Below are positions 1 through 11,381 of a DNA stretch of 64,000 nucleotides, piece after piece. The notes beneath the pieces were generated by a model. It worked only from the letters and a program-made list of their open reading frames with translations, was not told where the DNA came from and did not search any database. The DNA comes from Deinococcus humi. Its GTDB lineage: Bacteria > Deinococcota > Deinococci > Deinococcales > Deinococcaceae. The position numbers and the translations under genes are program-made. Position 1 is the first letter of the stretch. Every line of letters begins with the position of its first letter. Location: positions 1 through 64,000 of the forward strand of contig NZ_JACHFL010000001.1 in the NCBI RefSeq assembly GCF_014201875.1. Reading direction: 5' to 3'.

Positions 1-111
1 ATCGCGGGCAGCACAATGGTGCTGATCCCCGGCGCCGCCCACGCCGCCATCTACGAGAATGCCCCCTTCGCCAACCGCGCCATTCTCGATTGGGCGAAAA
101 CGCTGAAGTAA
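1..111 (+). CDS. alpha/beta hydrolase, C-terminal end (partial)
   Basis: The window opens inside this reading frame, which gives 36 residues before TAA. The tail contains PGAAHAAIYENAP followed by a helix ending in WAKTLK. This matches the end of many alpha/beta hydrolases, where the catalytic His sits in a GxxH-x-x-xxENP context. The likely catalytic His is therefore visible, but the nucleophile and acid lie outside the window, so the substrate cannot be stated. A strong terminator follows directly. Confidence 0.6.
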   Translation: MAGSTMVLIPGAAHAAIYENAPFANRAILDWAKTLK

Positions 112-122
112 ACGGATTTTGA

Positions 123-160
123 GCCGGGGCAGCCTTTGGTAGCTGCCCCGGCGTTCTTTT
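123..160 (+). terminator. rho-independent terminator
   Basis: A perfect 11-bp stem (123-133 with 142-152) is followed by GTTCTTTT. It lies 11 bases after the stop of the upstream hydrolase and ends at the stop codon of the convergent MFS gene. Confidence 0.8.
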
Positions 161-1376
161 CAGACCGACTTTCTCCCGCCACCTGCCCGCCGCAGCAGAC
201 CCAGTGTGGGCAAGCGCACCAGCGCGGCCAGCGCCAGTGCCGCCCGCACACCGAGGGCATTGCCCAGCAGGCCGAAGACCGGGCCGAAGCTGACCTGGCC
301 CAACGCGTCGGCCTGCGCGGCGATGGAATTGACGGTGGCGCGCGAACGTGGGTCCAGCCCCCGGTTGATCCAGGCGTCATACAGCGGCGAATACAGCCCG
401 CGCAGAACGCCATGAACCACCAGCGCCGCCGCCGCCCAGCCGAAGCTGGGAGCCGAGGCGAATGCCAGCAGCGCCGCCACGCTCAGGCCCAGCACCCAGC
501 GCAACGCCCGCGAGGCTGCCCCCGCGTCGGCTGGATTGATGCGGCGGCGCAGCGGCTCGGTGACGGCCAGCCCGACCACCTGTGCGGTCAGGGCCAGCAG
601 CACAAACCAGTTGGCCGCGCTCAGGCCGCCGGGCAGTCCCACTTCCCGGATCAGCAGAAATTCGTTCAGACGGTCCAGCGCCTCGCTGCTCGCGCCATAC
701 AGCAGCGCGCTCAGCATTAGCAGAGTCAGCACTCGGCTGGCCCGGACCTCGCGCACACCCTGACGGAACGTGGTGGTCAGCACCGCCCAGGTCTGGCGTT
801 CCCCGCGCGGCGCTGGGGTAAAGCCGTCTTCGGGCATCTGCAGCCACAGGTACAGCGTGAGCATCAGGGCCAGGGCGCCGCCCGCCAGAATGGGAACGTG
901 CAGGCCAAGAGTCGCTAGGGCCGCCGTCGCCGCAATGCCCACAATGCCCGCCGCCCGGCCGTACTGGCTGCCCAGCAGGTAGAGGTGCGCGGCGCGGTCT
1001 TCCCCCACCTCGTCGGCCAGCCACGCCTGCTGGGCACCGCTGAGGAAGGTGTAGCCGGCTGCCGAGACGATCTGCGTCAGCAGCAGCGCCCAGAACACTG
1101 GAAAAGCGGCCACCAGCAGCATAGATACGCCCAGGCACAGGCACCCCAGGACCACCGAGCGGCGGCGCGAGTACACATCGGCCACCACGCCGGTTGCACC
1201 TCCAGCACAAAAGCCGCGCCCTCCAGCGCTGCGCCGATCAGGAGCAGTTGCAGCGGATCCAGACCCGCCACAGTCACGAAATACAGGCCCTGTAACGTAT
1301 AGGCCAGGGTAAAGGCGAACGACAGGCCCGCCGACAGCACCAGATAGACCCGCGTGGGGTCATTTGTTTTCAACAT
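160..1376 (-). pseudogene. MFS transporter disrupted by a -1 frameshift
   Basis: This looks like a 12-TM major facilitator split into two frames. The N-terminal frame starts at 1376 (MLKTNDPTRVYLVLSAGL) and reads TM1-TM2 up to FVLEV. The remainder reads in a second frame from about 1195 down to 160, starting GVVADVYSRRRS, the usual loop 2-3 signature of this family. Restoring one C near 1195 joins them as EVPTGVVADVYSRR, exactly the family motif, so a single-base deletion is the simplest explanation. It is either a recent pseudogene or a sequencing error; the rest of both frames is intact, which suggests a recent event. The first start has AGGGA upstream. Substrate unknown. Confidence 0.75.
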
Positions 1377-1551
1377 AGTCTTCCCTGGGAGATCAACAGT
1401 TCGTGAGGGTCAAGAAGGACAGCCGCGCTTCCCGGCAGGGGCGCGAAGATTCTTGGCGTGGAGGATCAGAGGACTGTTGACATGGGTGAATCACCCAGGG
1501 TTGAGGCTAAACGTACTGTACTGGAACTGGGGCCTGGGTGCCCACCAATGC

Positions 1552-1593
1552 AGAGGAGGGCGGCAGCCCCCGCAGGAACTGCCGCCCTCCTCT
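1552..1593 (-). terminator. hairpin after the binding-protein gene
   Basis: A perfect 15-bp stem (1552-1566 with 1579-1593) with a 12-base loop lies 25 bases after the stop of the minus-strand binding protein. There is no clear T-run on the minus strand, so it may act as a 3' end stabiliser as much as an intrinsic terminator. Confidence 0.6.
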
Positions 1594-1617
1594 TGTCTGG
1601 CCTCTACCCCACCCCGC

Positions 1618-2376
1618 TCAGTTGCGGCAGCGGATGTCCTGACCGAAGGTCTGGTTGCTAATCTTGGCGTAAGTGCCATTGTTCATGACCTTGTCCAGCG
1701 CCGAGTTCAGCTCCTTGAGGAGGCTGCTGTTGCCCTTCTTGACCGCCATGGCGATGCTCTCCTTGAACAGCAGGGCGCCCTGCTTGACCTTGCCCTTCTG
1801 CGCCTTGACCAGATCGATCCCGGTGAACTTGTCACCCACCCAGGCGTCCACACGGCCCGCCATCAGTGCGGCTTGGGCATCAGTGTCCTTGGGAAAGGTC
1901 TTGACGTCGCCCACGCCGGGCACCTTACGGACATTTTCCAGGTAAGTGGTGCCCACCTGCACAGCCACCGACTTGCCCGCCAGATCAGCCGCCGTCATGG
2001 GGCCGCCGGGCTTGGCGACAATGGCGCCCCCGGTGCAGTAGTGGGGGTTGGAGAAGTCCACAGCCTTGGCGCGCTGCGGGGTGATGCCGTGGCTGGCGAT
2101 CACGAAGTCGTAACGGTCCTGGTTCAGGCCGATCAGCAGGTTGTCGAATGGCTGCGTGGTCCATTCCACCTTCAGGCCCAGTTCCTTGGCCAGCGCCTCG
2201 GCCAGATCGACCTCAAAACCGGTCAGCTTCTTGCCTTCCAGCACATTGAAAGGGGGAAAGGCGCCCTCGGTGGCGATCTTGATGGTGCCGCTCTGCTTGA
2301 TGGCGTCCCAGGTGCGGGCCTGTGCGGCGCTGGCAAGAAGGGCAAAGGCGGTCAGGGTGAGGATGGCTCTTTTCAT
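1618..2376 (-). CDS. amino-acid ABC transporter substrate-binding protein
   Basis: 252 residues, a normal length for a family 3 (SBP_bac_3) polar amino-acid binding protein. Residues 1-20 form a signal peptide ending ASAAQA. The mature protein begins with the family pattern: GTIKIATEGAFPPF, then LTGFEVDLAEALAKELG, and YDFVIASHGITPQRAKAVDFS as the hinge and ligand-binding region. It should bind an amino acid outside the membrane and deliver it to an inner-membrane permease and ATPase, but neither gene is next to it, so it is an orphan here. The start is set by AGGAG seven bases upstream of the ATG. The ligand (Glu/Gln, His or other) cannot be read from the sequence with confidence. Confidence 0.9.
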   Translation of the reverse strand: MKRAILTLTAFALLASAAQARTWDAIKQSGTIKIATEGAFPPFNVLEGKKLTGFEVDLAEALAKELGLKVEWTTQPFDNLLIGLNQDRYDFVIASHGITPQRAKAVDFSNPHYCTGGAIVAKPGGPMTAADLAGKSVAVQVGTTYLENVRKVPGVGDVKTFPKDTDAQAALMAGRVDAWVGDKFTGIDLVKAQKGKVKQGALLFKESIAMAVKKGNSSLLKELNSALDKVMNNGTYAKISNQTFGQDIRCRN

Positions 2377-2498
2377 GGGGTCTCCTGTGAATACTGAAAC
2401 CTGGCACCTTGATGACGTCAGGCATGTGGTTGATAACCCGCATTGTAGCGTTCAGCGCCAAGTGAGGCGCAATGCGGGCCCACACCCTAGACTGCTCC

Positions 2499-3872
2499 AT
2501 GCGAATCGTAATCGTGGGCGGCGTGGCCGCAGGAATGAGTGCGGCCAGTCGCGCCATGCGGCAGAACCCGGAGGCCGACGTGGTGGTCTTCGAGCGCGGC
2601 GAGTACATCAGCTACGGCGCCTGCGGGCTGCCGTACGTCCTGGGCGGCGACGTGGACAGCTTCGACGATCTGATCGCGCGGACGCCCGGACAGATGCGCT
2701 CACGCGGTATCGGCGTCCGGTTGCGCCATGAAGTGACGGGCGTCGACGCGAAAGCCGCCACCGTCACCGTTGTTGATCACGATTCCGGGCGCAGCGCCGT
2801 GGAACCGTACGACAAACTGCTGCTCGCCACCGGCGTCTCGGCCATCCGCCCCGACTGGGCAACAACCGATCTGGGCGGCGTCCATGTCCTGCGCGACATT
2901 CCCGACGGACAGGCCATCGAGAGCAGCCTTAAGGACGCCAGCGCCCATGGGAAGGGGCGCGCCGTGATTGTGGGCGGCGGCTACATCGGGCTGGAGCTGG
3001 CCGAGACGCTGCATTGCCGGGGCCTGAGCGTGGTGATCGTGGAAAAGGCCCCGGAGGTGGCGGGCCGCATGCTGGACCGCGATTATCAGCAGCGCGTGCG
3101 CGCCGAGCTGGAGGGCAACGGCGTGGAGATTCGCTGCGGCACCAGCGTCGAGGGCCTGACCGGGAAAGACGGACGCGTGACCGGCGTGCAGACCGATCAC
3201 GGCCTGATCCGCGCCGACGTGGTGATCGTGGCGGTGGGCGTGCGCCCGAACACCGGGCTGGCCCGCGTCGCCGGGGCACGCGTGGGCAAGACCGGGGCGG
3301 TGGCCGTCAACACCCGCCAGGAAACGGCCGTGGAAGGAGTGTATTCGGCAGGCGACAACACCGAATCCCTCCACCGGGTCACGCGTCGCAAGGTGCACAT
3401 TCCGCTGGGACTGACCGCCAACCGGATGGGCCGGGTGGCCGGGGTGAACATGGCCGGAGGCGACGCCACCTTTCCGGGAGTGGTGGGCAGCAGCATCTTC
3501 AAGACCTTCTCGCTGGGCGCGGCCCGCACCGGCCTGACCCAGACGGAAGCCGACGAGCTGGGCCTCAGGGCGGTTAGCGTGGACGTCAGCAGCACCGATC
3601 ACGCCGGGTACTACGCCACCGCCAAGCCGATCTACGTGCGCCTGACCGCCGAGCACGGCACGGGCCGCCTGCTGGGCGCCCAACTGGTCTGCAACAACCA
3701 CGAGAGCGTCAAGCGCGTCGATGTGATCGCTGCGCTGCTACACGGACGCGGCAAGGTGCAGGACCTGTTCGAGATGGACCTGTCCTACGCTCCCCCCTTC
3801 TCCGGCGTGTGGGACGTGCTGCTGGTGGCCGCCGATCGCCTGAGCCGCGAGATCGGCAAGAAGCAGGAGTAG
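2499..3872 (+). CDS. cdr: CoA-disulfide reductase-type FAD/NAD(P)H flavoprotein
   Basis: 457 residues. It has an N-terminal FAD Rossmann motif (VIVGGVAAGMSAASRA) and the single redox cysteine in YGACGLPY (about residue 43), which defines the CoADR/NADH oxidase/Npx group. A second dinucleotide fold follows (IVGGGYIGLELAE, about residue 155), then the FAD-binding GVYSAGDN and a C-terminal dimerisation domain. It probably reduces CoA disulfide or a related persulfide/disulfide with NAD(P)H in the cytoplasm; NADH oxidase is the main alternative. I chose ATG 2499 because the FAD motif starts there and a TAGACT hexamer (2488-2493) lies 5 bases before it. A longer start at 2472 with AGTGAGG upstream is possible and adds nine residues. 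The suf genes follow. Confidence 0.85.
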   Translation: MRIVIVGGVAAGMSAASRAMRQNPEADVVVFERGEYISYGACGLPYVLGGDVDSFDDLIARTPGQMRSRGIGVRLRHEVTGVDAKAATVTVVDHDSGRSAVEPYDKLLLATGVSAIRPDWATTDLGGVHVLRDIPDGQAIESSLKDASAHGKGRAVIVGGGYIGLELAETLHCRGLSVVIVEKAPEVAGRMLDRDYQQRVRAELEGNGVEIRCGTSVEGLTGKDGRVTGVQTDHGLIRADVVIVAVGVRPNTGLARVAGARVGKTGAVAVNTRQETAVEGVYSAGDNTESLHRVTRRKVHIPLGLTANRMGRVAGVNMAGGDATFPGVVGSSIFKTFSLGAARTGLTQTEADELGLRAVSVDVSSTDHAGYYATAKPIYVRLTAEHGTGRLLGAQLVCNNHESVKRVDVIAALLHGRGKVQDLFEMDLSYAPPFSGVWDVLLVAADRLSREIGKKQE

Positions 3873-3971
3873 GCGTGCTGACGGCAGGTAAGCTGGCCTG
3901 CAAAGGCTCACCGGGAGGCTGATACCCTGAGGGTGTCCCGCCGGCGCGATCACCCGGCCAAGGAGCGCCCC

Positions 3972-5222
3972 ATGATTCATCCGCCCCCAGAGATCTCCCG
4001 TCCGGCGCCGATGCTGGACGTCAGGGCCGATTTCCCGCTGTTCGCGCACCGCCCGAAACTGGTCTTTCTGGATTCCGCCGCGTCCAGCCAGAAGCCGGCC
4101 GCCGTGATTCAGGCCATGGCCGATTTTTACGCCCACGATTACGCCAACATCCACCGTGGCGCCTACCGCCTGTCGGCCAATGCCACGGACCGCTTTGAAG
4201 CCGTGCGGGACCAGGCCGCGCAGTTCTTCGGCGCGCCGTCGCGCGACGGGGTGATCTTTACCCGCAACGCCACCGAGGCGATCAATCTGGTGGCCCACAG
4301 CTGGGGCCAGCTGCACCTGAACCCCGGCGACGTGGTGCTGGTCAGCGAGATGGAACACCACGCCAACCTCGTGCCGTGGCACCTGATCACCGGGCAGCGC
4401 GGCGCGCGGGTGGAGGCGGTCGCCATGACGCCGGATGGCAGGCTTGATCTGGAGGATTACGGGCACAAACTGCGTGACCTGCCGGTCAAGCTGGTGGCCC
4501 TGCAGCACGTGAGCAACGCGCTGGGAACGGTGCATCCGGCGCGGCAGCTGGTGGAAATGGCCCACTCTTACGGTGTGCCCATCCTGCTGGACGGCGCTCA
4601 GGCGGCCCCCCATCTGCCGCTGAATCTAGACGCGCTGGGCGCGGATTTCTATGTTCTGAGCGCCCACAAGATGCTTGGCCCCAGCGGCGTGGGCCTGCTG
4701 CTGGCCCGCCCGGAGGCGCTGCGCGGGATGCCCCCATACCAGGGCGGCGGCGACATGATCCGCGAGGTCTACTCCCAGCACAGCACCTACGCCCCGCTGC
4801 CCCACACCTTCGAGGCGGGGACTCCCGCCATCGCCGAGGTCATCGGTTTCGGCGCGACCCTGGAGTACCTGGGTGGTCTTGGGATGGCGAGGGTCGCGGC
4901 GCACGAACACGCCCTGCTCAGCTACGCCTTGCAGCGGCTGGGCGCGGTGGACGGTCTGCAACTCTACGGCCCACCCGATGACCGCTGCGGGGTGGTCAGC
5001 CTCAACGTGCTGGGCGCACACGCCCACGACGTCGCCGGTTTCCTGGACGAGGCGAACATCTGCGTCCGGGCCGGGCACCACTGCGCCCAGCCGCTGATGC
5101 GTGCGCTGGGCGTGGCCAGCACCGTGCGGGCCAGCTTCTCGGTCTACACCACACCCGCCGACGTGGATGCCCTGGCAGACGCGCTGAGCGAGATCGTGCA
5201 GTTCTTTGCGGAGACCCCATGA
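3972..5222 (+). CDS. sufS: cysteine desulfurase SufS
   Basis: 416 residues, class V aminotransferase fold, PLP dependent. The PLP lysine is in SAHKMLGPSGVG (Lys233) and the persulfide cysteine is in RAGHHCAQP (Cys371), the short-loop arrangement typical of SufS rather than IscS. It removes sulfur from cysteine for Fe-S cluster assembly in the cytoplasm. ATG 3972 is preferred over an upstream in-frame start because AAGGAG lies just before it and the conserved region begins soon after. The stop overlaps the start of sufU (ATGA), so the two are translationally coupled. SufB, SufC and SufD are not in the window. Confidence 0.95.
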   Translation: MIHPPPEISRPAPMLDVRADFPLFAHRPKLVFLDSAASSQKPAAVIQAMADFYAHDYANIHRGAYRLSANATDRFEAVRDQAAQFFGAPSRDGVIFTRNATEAINLVAHSWGQLHLNPGDVVLVSEMEHHANLVPWHLITGQRGARVEAVAMTPDGRLDLEDYGHKLRDLPVKLVALQHVSNALGTVHPARQLVEMAHSYGVPILLDGAQAAPHLPLNLDALGADFYVLSAHKMLGPSGVGLLLARPEALRGMPPYQGGGDMIREVYSQHSTYAPLPHTFEAGTPAIAEVIGFGATLEYLGGLGMARVAAHEHALLSYALQRLGAVDGLQLYGPPDDRCGVVSLNVLGAHAHDVAGFLDEANICVRAGHHCAQPLMRALGVASTVRASFSVYTTPADVDALADALSEIVQFFAETP

Positions 5223-5668
5223 CCCCCCCGGACAGCGCCATGCAGGCCCTCTATAAGCAGGTGGTCATGGAGCACTACCGCCGTCCGCGCAACTTCGGCA
5301 ACCTGCCGGACGCCACCCACGCTGAGGGCGGGCACAACCCGTCGTGTGGCGATCAGCTGCAACTGATGCTCAGGCTGGACGGGGACCGCATCGAGGACGC
5401 CCGCTTCACCGCGCAGGGCTGCGCCATCTCGGTGGCGAGCGCCAGCCTGATGACCGGGGCGCTGAAGGGCAAAACCGTGCAGGAGGCCAGTGCCCTCATC
5501 CTGGCCTTTACCGGAATGGTGCGCAGCGGAGAGGCCGCACCCGAACTGGGCGATCTGGCGGCCCTGCGCGGCGTGCATACCCTGCACACCCGCGTCAAGT
5601 GCGCCACCCTGCCGTGGCAGACCCTGCAGGTGCTGCTGGAACAGGTACGCCCGCAGGACGGGGCATAA
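5219..5668 (+). CDS. sufU: SufU sulfur-transfer protein
   Basis: 149 residues, IscU-like fold. The three conserved cysteines are present as NPSCGD (Cys43), GCAIS (Cys68) and RVKCATLPW (Cys128), with Asp45 completing the zinc site typical of SufU. SufU accepts the persulfide from SufS in organisms that lack SufE. The ATG overlaps the sufS stop by four bases, so the pair forms a desulfurase/acceptor operon. Confidence 0.95.
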   Translation: MTPPDSAMQALYKQVVMEHYRRPRNFGNLPDATHAEGGHNPSCGDQLQLMLRLDGDRIEDARFTAQGCAISVASASLMTGALKGKTVQEASALILAFTGMVRSGEAAPELGDLAALRGVHTLHTRVKCATLPWQTLQVLLEQVRPQDGA

Positions 5669-5698
5669 GGTGGAGCCGCCCACCACCCTCCCGAAGCC

Positions 5699-6784
5699 AT
5701 GCGACTGACCGGCCTGCTCGTGGTCTCGCTGCTCACGCTGGCCAGTATCCAGACCGCCGCTGCACAGACCACACCTGAGGCGCTGGCTGGGGCGCTTCAG
5801 ACGGCCGCACGGGCCGGTGATGGAGCCGCCTACCACATGCTGCTCAGCCTGGAGGGCACCTTCGCCGTCGAGGGCGGGAACTTCGCCGCCGATCTGGGCC
5901 GCACGCCGCAGCCCACCGTCACCTATCAGTTCTCCGAGGTCAGGGCGGATGGCCCGCAAAGCCGCGCCAGTCTCGCGCTGAGCTGGGAACGGCAGCCGGG
6001 ACAGCTGTCGCGCGTCTCGCTTCCGGTGGTCCTGAACAGGCAGGGTGACGTCTGGCGTTACGGCGGCGAGGCCTTTGTGACCCTCCCAGCGAGAGGATTC
6101 ACGCTGGACATTCTGGATGTGCCCGGGCTGCCCACGCGGGCCACGTCCGTCGCGCCCCTCCTGCCGCAGGCCGCCGCCCACGTGGCCGATGTCCTGGGCC
6201 TACAGGTGCCTGCCGCGGCCACCGTCAAGGTGTACCCGGACATGCCGACGCTCAGCGCCAGCGTCGCCCTGTCTCTGCAACCCGTCGGCGGCTGGAACGA
6301 GCCGGGCGAGGCGATCAAGCTGGTTCTGCCCGGGGGGAACAGCCCCGCAACCGAACTGCTGCGCGTGCTCTCGCATGAATTCACGCACCTGAGCGTGTCG
6401 GCGGCGGCAGGTCAGGGGCGCGACAAACGCCTCCCCTGGTGGCTGCACGAGGGGCTGGCCGACTTTGTGGCGCGGGCTTACTGGACGCCAGGGGCTACCC
6501 AGAGCCGCCGCGAACGTGTGGCCGGATACGCGCGCAGCGGCTGGGTGCCCCTCTCGGAACTGGCAGATTTCAGTACTGTCCCCGAAAACCGCTGGACCTA
6601 CGTCTACGCGCAGGGGCTGGGCCTCGTCGAGTTTCTGGCGGCGACGAAGGGGCAAGAGGCTCCCATGCAACTCGCGCTGGCCTTCGCCGACACCGGGGAT
6701 GCTGATGGGGCAGCCCGTGCGCTGGGGTTTTCCTCGTTCGCGGACCTCGAAACGAAGACGCGGGCGTGGCTGGCCATGCGTTGA
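5699..6784 (+). CDS. secreted gluzincin-type metallopeptidase-like protein
   Basis: 361 residues with a cleavable signal peptide (residues 1-22, ending TAAAQ). The C-terminal half contains HEFTH (His226, Glu227, His230), and 20 residues later LHEGLADF (His250, Glu251). This is the peptidase-MA pattern in which two His of HExxH and a downstream Glu bind zinc. The N-terminal half resembles no catalytic domain I know; it may be an NTF2-like or inhibitory region. It should act in the periplasm or outside the cell; the substrate is unknown. It lies 30 bases after sufU on the same strand, but its function does not suggest a shared pathway. The next gene overlaps its end. Confidence 0.75.
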   Translation: MRLTGLLVVSLLTLASIQTAAAQTTPEALAGALQTAARAGDGAAYHMLLSLEGTFAVEGGNFAADLGRTPQPTVTYQFSEVRADGPQSRASLALSWERQPGQLSRVSLPVVLNRQGDVWRYGGEAFVTLPARGFTLDILDVPGLPTRATSVAPLLPQAAAHVADVLGLQVPAAATVKVYPDMPTLSASVALSLQPVGGWNEPGEAIKLVLPGGNSPATELLRVLSHEFTHLSVSAAAGQGRDKRLPWWLHEGLADFVARAYWTPGATQSRRERVAGYARSGWVPLSELADFSTVPENRWTYVYAQGLGLVEFLAATKGQEAPMQLALAFADTGDADGAARALGFSSFADLETKTRAWLAMR

Positions 6785-7689
6785 GCCTGACCCTGAACGC
6801 GGCGCAGGCTGCCGCAATCATTCGCCGACAGTTCCCGCTGCTGGCCGCCCGGTCCGTGCAGGGGCTGGGAGAGGGCAGCGACCACTGGGCCTTCGAGGTG
6901 GATGGGCAGTGGGTCTTCCGCTTCCCAAAACATGCTGGTGGAGGCGAGACGCTGCTGTCCGAGGCGCGGCTGCTGCGTTGGTTGGCCGCCCATCTGCCGC
7001 TGCCCGTGTCGGCGCCCCCCTTCATCGGCCAGCCGTCTCCACCGTTTTCCGAAGCTTTTACCGGGGCGGCGAAGCTAGAAGGGACGGCGGGGTTGCACTG
7101 CCCGACTCCCGATCTGGCAGGGGTCGGGCGTTCGCTGGGGCGCTTTCTCCGAATCCTGCACGCTCAGGACACAGCGGAGGCTCACAGGTTGGGCCTGGGG
7201 CTCGACTTCGATCCCACCTTCGCTGACTGGCAGGAAGACGCGCTGGCAGACGCCGCAGCCATCGCTGATGCGGGCCACCTTCCTAACGCAGAGGAGTGGC
7301 GCGGGGTGCTGGGCCGGCCCCCAGCTGCACCGCCCCAACGCTTCGTGGTGCTACATGCCGATCTGGCCGCAGAGCATGTGCTGCTGGGGGAACGCGGCGA
7401 GATCACCGGCATCCTCGACTGGGCCGACGCGGCACTGGGCGATCCGGCACGCGATCTGGCCGGGCTGATCGGCTGGGGCGGGCGGACCATGCTGGACGCG
7501 GCCCTCAGTGAATACGGAACGGCTGACGCTGGATGCATCCGCCGCGCCGTATGGTACGCCGCCTGCCGCGCGGTGGCCGATATCGCCTTTGGAATCGAGC
7601 GAGACAGGCCGGCGTACGTGCGGGCTGGACAGCGGGCGCTAACGCTGTTACAAACCGAATTCGCTGTCGAACTGGCCGTGGGCAGATGA
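6766..7689 (+). CDS. APH-family small-molecule phosphotransferase
   Basis: 307 residues with the aminoglycoside/choline kinase fold: a nucleotide loop near GLGEGSDHWAFEV, a lysine-poor N lobe, the catalytic segment VVLHADLAAEHVLL (His197, Asp199) and the Mg-binding ILDWADAALGDPARDLA. The Brenner motif is HAD-x4-H rather than HGD-x4-N, so the usual Asn is His; whether it is active is open. Macrolide or other antibiotic kinases share this layout, but a metabolic kinase is equally possible. The start is GTG 6766 (overlapping the previous gene by 19 bases) or TTG 6781. Confidence 0.7.
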   Translation: MAGHALSLTLNAAQAAAIIRRQFPLLAARSVQGLGEGSDHWAFEVDGQWVFRFPKHAGGGETLLSEARLLRWLAAHLPLPVSAPPFIGQPSPPFSEAFTGAAKLEGTAGLHCPTPDLAGVGRSLGRFLRILHAQDTAEAHRLGLGLDFDPTFADWQEDALADAAAIADAGHLPNAEEWRGVLGRPPAAPPQRFVVLHADLAAEHVLLGERGEITGILDWADAALGDPARDLAGLIGWGGRTMLDAALSEYGTADAGCIRRAVWYAACRAVADIAFGIERDRPAYVRAGQRALTLLQTEFAVELAVGR

Positions 7690-7695
7690 AGACTT

Positions 7696-7717
7696 TGTCC
7701 TCCAGTTGTGGTGGACA
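7696..7717. promoter_or_regulatory. inverted repeat upstream of the fad operon
   Basis: Arms TGTCCTCCA and TGGTGGACA are separated by four bases, with one mismatched pair. It lies just after the kinase stop and 12 bases before a plausible -35. Position fits an operator; the weak symmetry and lack of a T-run argue against a terminator. Confidence 0.4.
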
Positions 7718-7728
7718 ATGGCCCCTCA

Positions 7729-7758
7729 TTGCACTAAACTTTGAACCGAGTCTAAATA
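7729..7758 (+). promoter_or_regulatory. sigma-70-type promoter of the fad operon
   Basis: TTGCAC (7729-7734) and TAAATA (7753-7758) are 18 bases apart inside a locally AT-rich stretch, about 40 bases before the fadN start, which also carries a strong CAGGAGG Shine-Dalgarno. A second TTGAAC at 7741 could be an alternative -35 for a shifted -10. Confidence 0.5.
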
Positions 7759-7797
7759 TTTTCGCCCCTTCAGATTCACCGTTTCCCAGGAGGTTCC

Positions 7798-10143
<2,346 letters not shown>

Positions 10144-10211
10144 GTTTCCTACCCCTCTGCCGTTGTAGAGGCCCCCGATTTCCCTCTCGTCCACTCGCAG
10201 GAGAATGTTTC

Positions 10212-11381
10212 ATGTCGATCCTCACCCGAATCCGCCAGATCGACCGCCGCCGCGCCCTGGCCGGGATGGTCCTGAGCTATGCGCTGGCAGTGGTGGGCGG
10301 GGCGTTCCTGGGCGCGGAGATCACGCTGCGTTCCAAGACTCGGCGGGTGAAGGGCGAATTCGTGCCGGTGGGGCGGCGGGGGAACTCCGTGTATCTGCCT
10401 GCGTCGCCGGAAACCCTCTCGCGGGGCGTGGTGGGCATTGTGCCCCTGTTGCCCAACCAGGGCCACGCCCTCCTGGGGCCGCACAAACTGGTGGGGACAC
10501 TGGTCAAGCGCGAGATTCTGGAAGAGCGGGGCGTGCTGCCCAACGGTTCGCTGGCCTGGGTGTCAACGTTTGTCTACAACGGCACGCCGGAGCAACTGGG
10601 CGTGGATTACGAGGTCACCTCCGTCAACACGGAAGTCGGAGACATGCCCGCATGGCACATCCCCAGCGTTTCCGGTGGCAAGGACGCCATCGCCATCGTC
10701 ATTCACGGGCACGGCGGGCAGCGGGCGCAGGCGCTGCGGATGCTTCCGGCGTTGCGGCGTTCGGGGGTGGCCTCGCTGTTCGTGACCTTCCGCAACGCGC
10801 ACGGCGCGCCCCGTGTGGGCCAGGGCTACCTAAGCCTAGGCGACAAGGAGGCCGAGGACGTGATCGCCGCGCTGGACTGGGCCAAAGATGCTGGGTACAG
10901 CCGGGCCATGCTGTACGGCTTCTCGATGGGCGGCAACGTCGCCCTGAGTGCGCTGCGGCCCCGGCACCAGCCGTACCCCATTCCGGTGACAGGCGTGGCG
11001 CTGGATTGTCCGGCGCTCGACTGGCGCGATACCATCCGCAGCAACGGACAGCGCTATGGCATTCCAGGCTTCATGGCACGGCACATCGGCAACTTCGTGC
11101 AGTATCTGGTCACCCGGCGCAGCGGGCAGGATTTCGATGTGGTGGATCAACTGGCCGCCGCCTCTCGCTTCAACCTGCCGATCCTGCTGTGGCACGGCAC
11201 CCGCGACGCCACCATTCCCATCCGCCAGTCCGACACCCTCGCCGCCCTTCGGCCCGATCTGGTGGAGTACCACCGTGTCGAGGGAGCTAAACATATTCGC
11301 TGCTGGAACATCGACCCGGCGGGCTACGACGCGGCGCTGGAGGGGTTTGTGGCGCGGGTGATGGGGGATAATGAGCTATGA
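10212..11381 (+). CDS. membrane-anchored alpha/beta hydrolase
   Basis: 389 residues. An N-terminal hydrophobic helix (about residues 16-38) could anchor it with the catalytic part outside the cytoplasmic face. The hydrolase triad is visible: Ser238 in GFSMGG, Asp332 in GTRDATIP and His361 in AKHIRCW; an HGHGG oxyanion element precedes. Placed between fadN and fadA, it may release or activate acyl groups for beta-oxidation, but no substrate can be read from sequence. AGGAGA lies before the ATG. The stop overlaps the next gene by four bases. Confidence 0.8.
   Translation: MSILTRIRQIDRRRALAGMVLSYALAVVGGAFLGAEITLRSKTRRVKGEFVPVGRRGNSVYLPASPETLSRGVVGIVPLLPNQGHALLGPHKLVGTLVKREILEERGVLPNGSLAWVSTFVYNGTPEQLGVDYEVTSVNTEVGDMPAWHIPSVSGGKDAIAIVIHGHGGQRAQALRMLPALRRSGVASLFVTFRNAHGAPRVGQGYLSLGDKEAEDVIAALDWAKDAGYSRAMLYGFSMGGNVALSALRPRHQPYPIPVTGVALDCPALDWRDTIRSNGQRYGIPGFMARHIGNFVQYLVTRRSGQDFDVVDQLAAASRFNLPILLWHGTRDATIPIRQSDTLAALRPDLVEYHRVEGAKHIRCWNIDPAGYDAALEGFVARVMGDNEL

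Noticed and set aside
1354..2397. 347-residue plus-strand frame
   Set aside because: Runs antisense to the binding protein, which has a signal peptide and Shine-Dalgarno.
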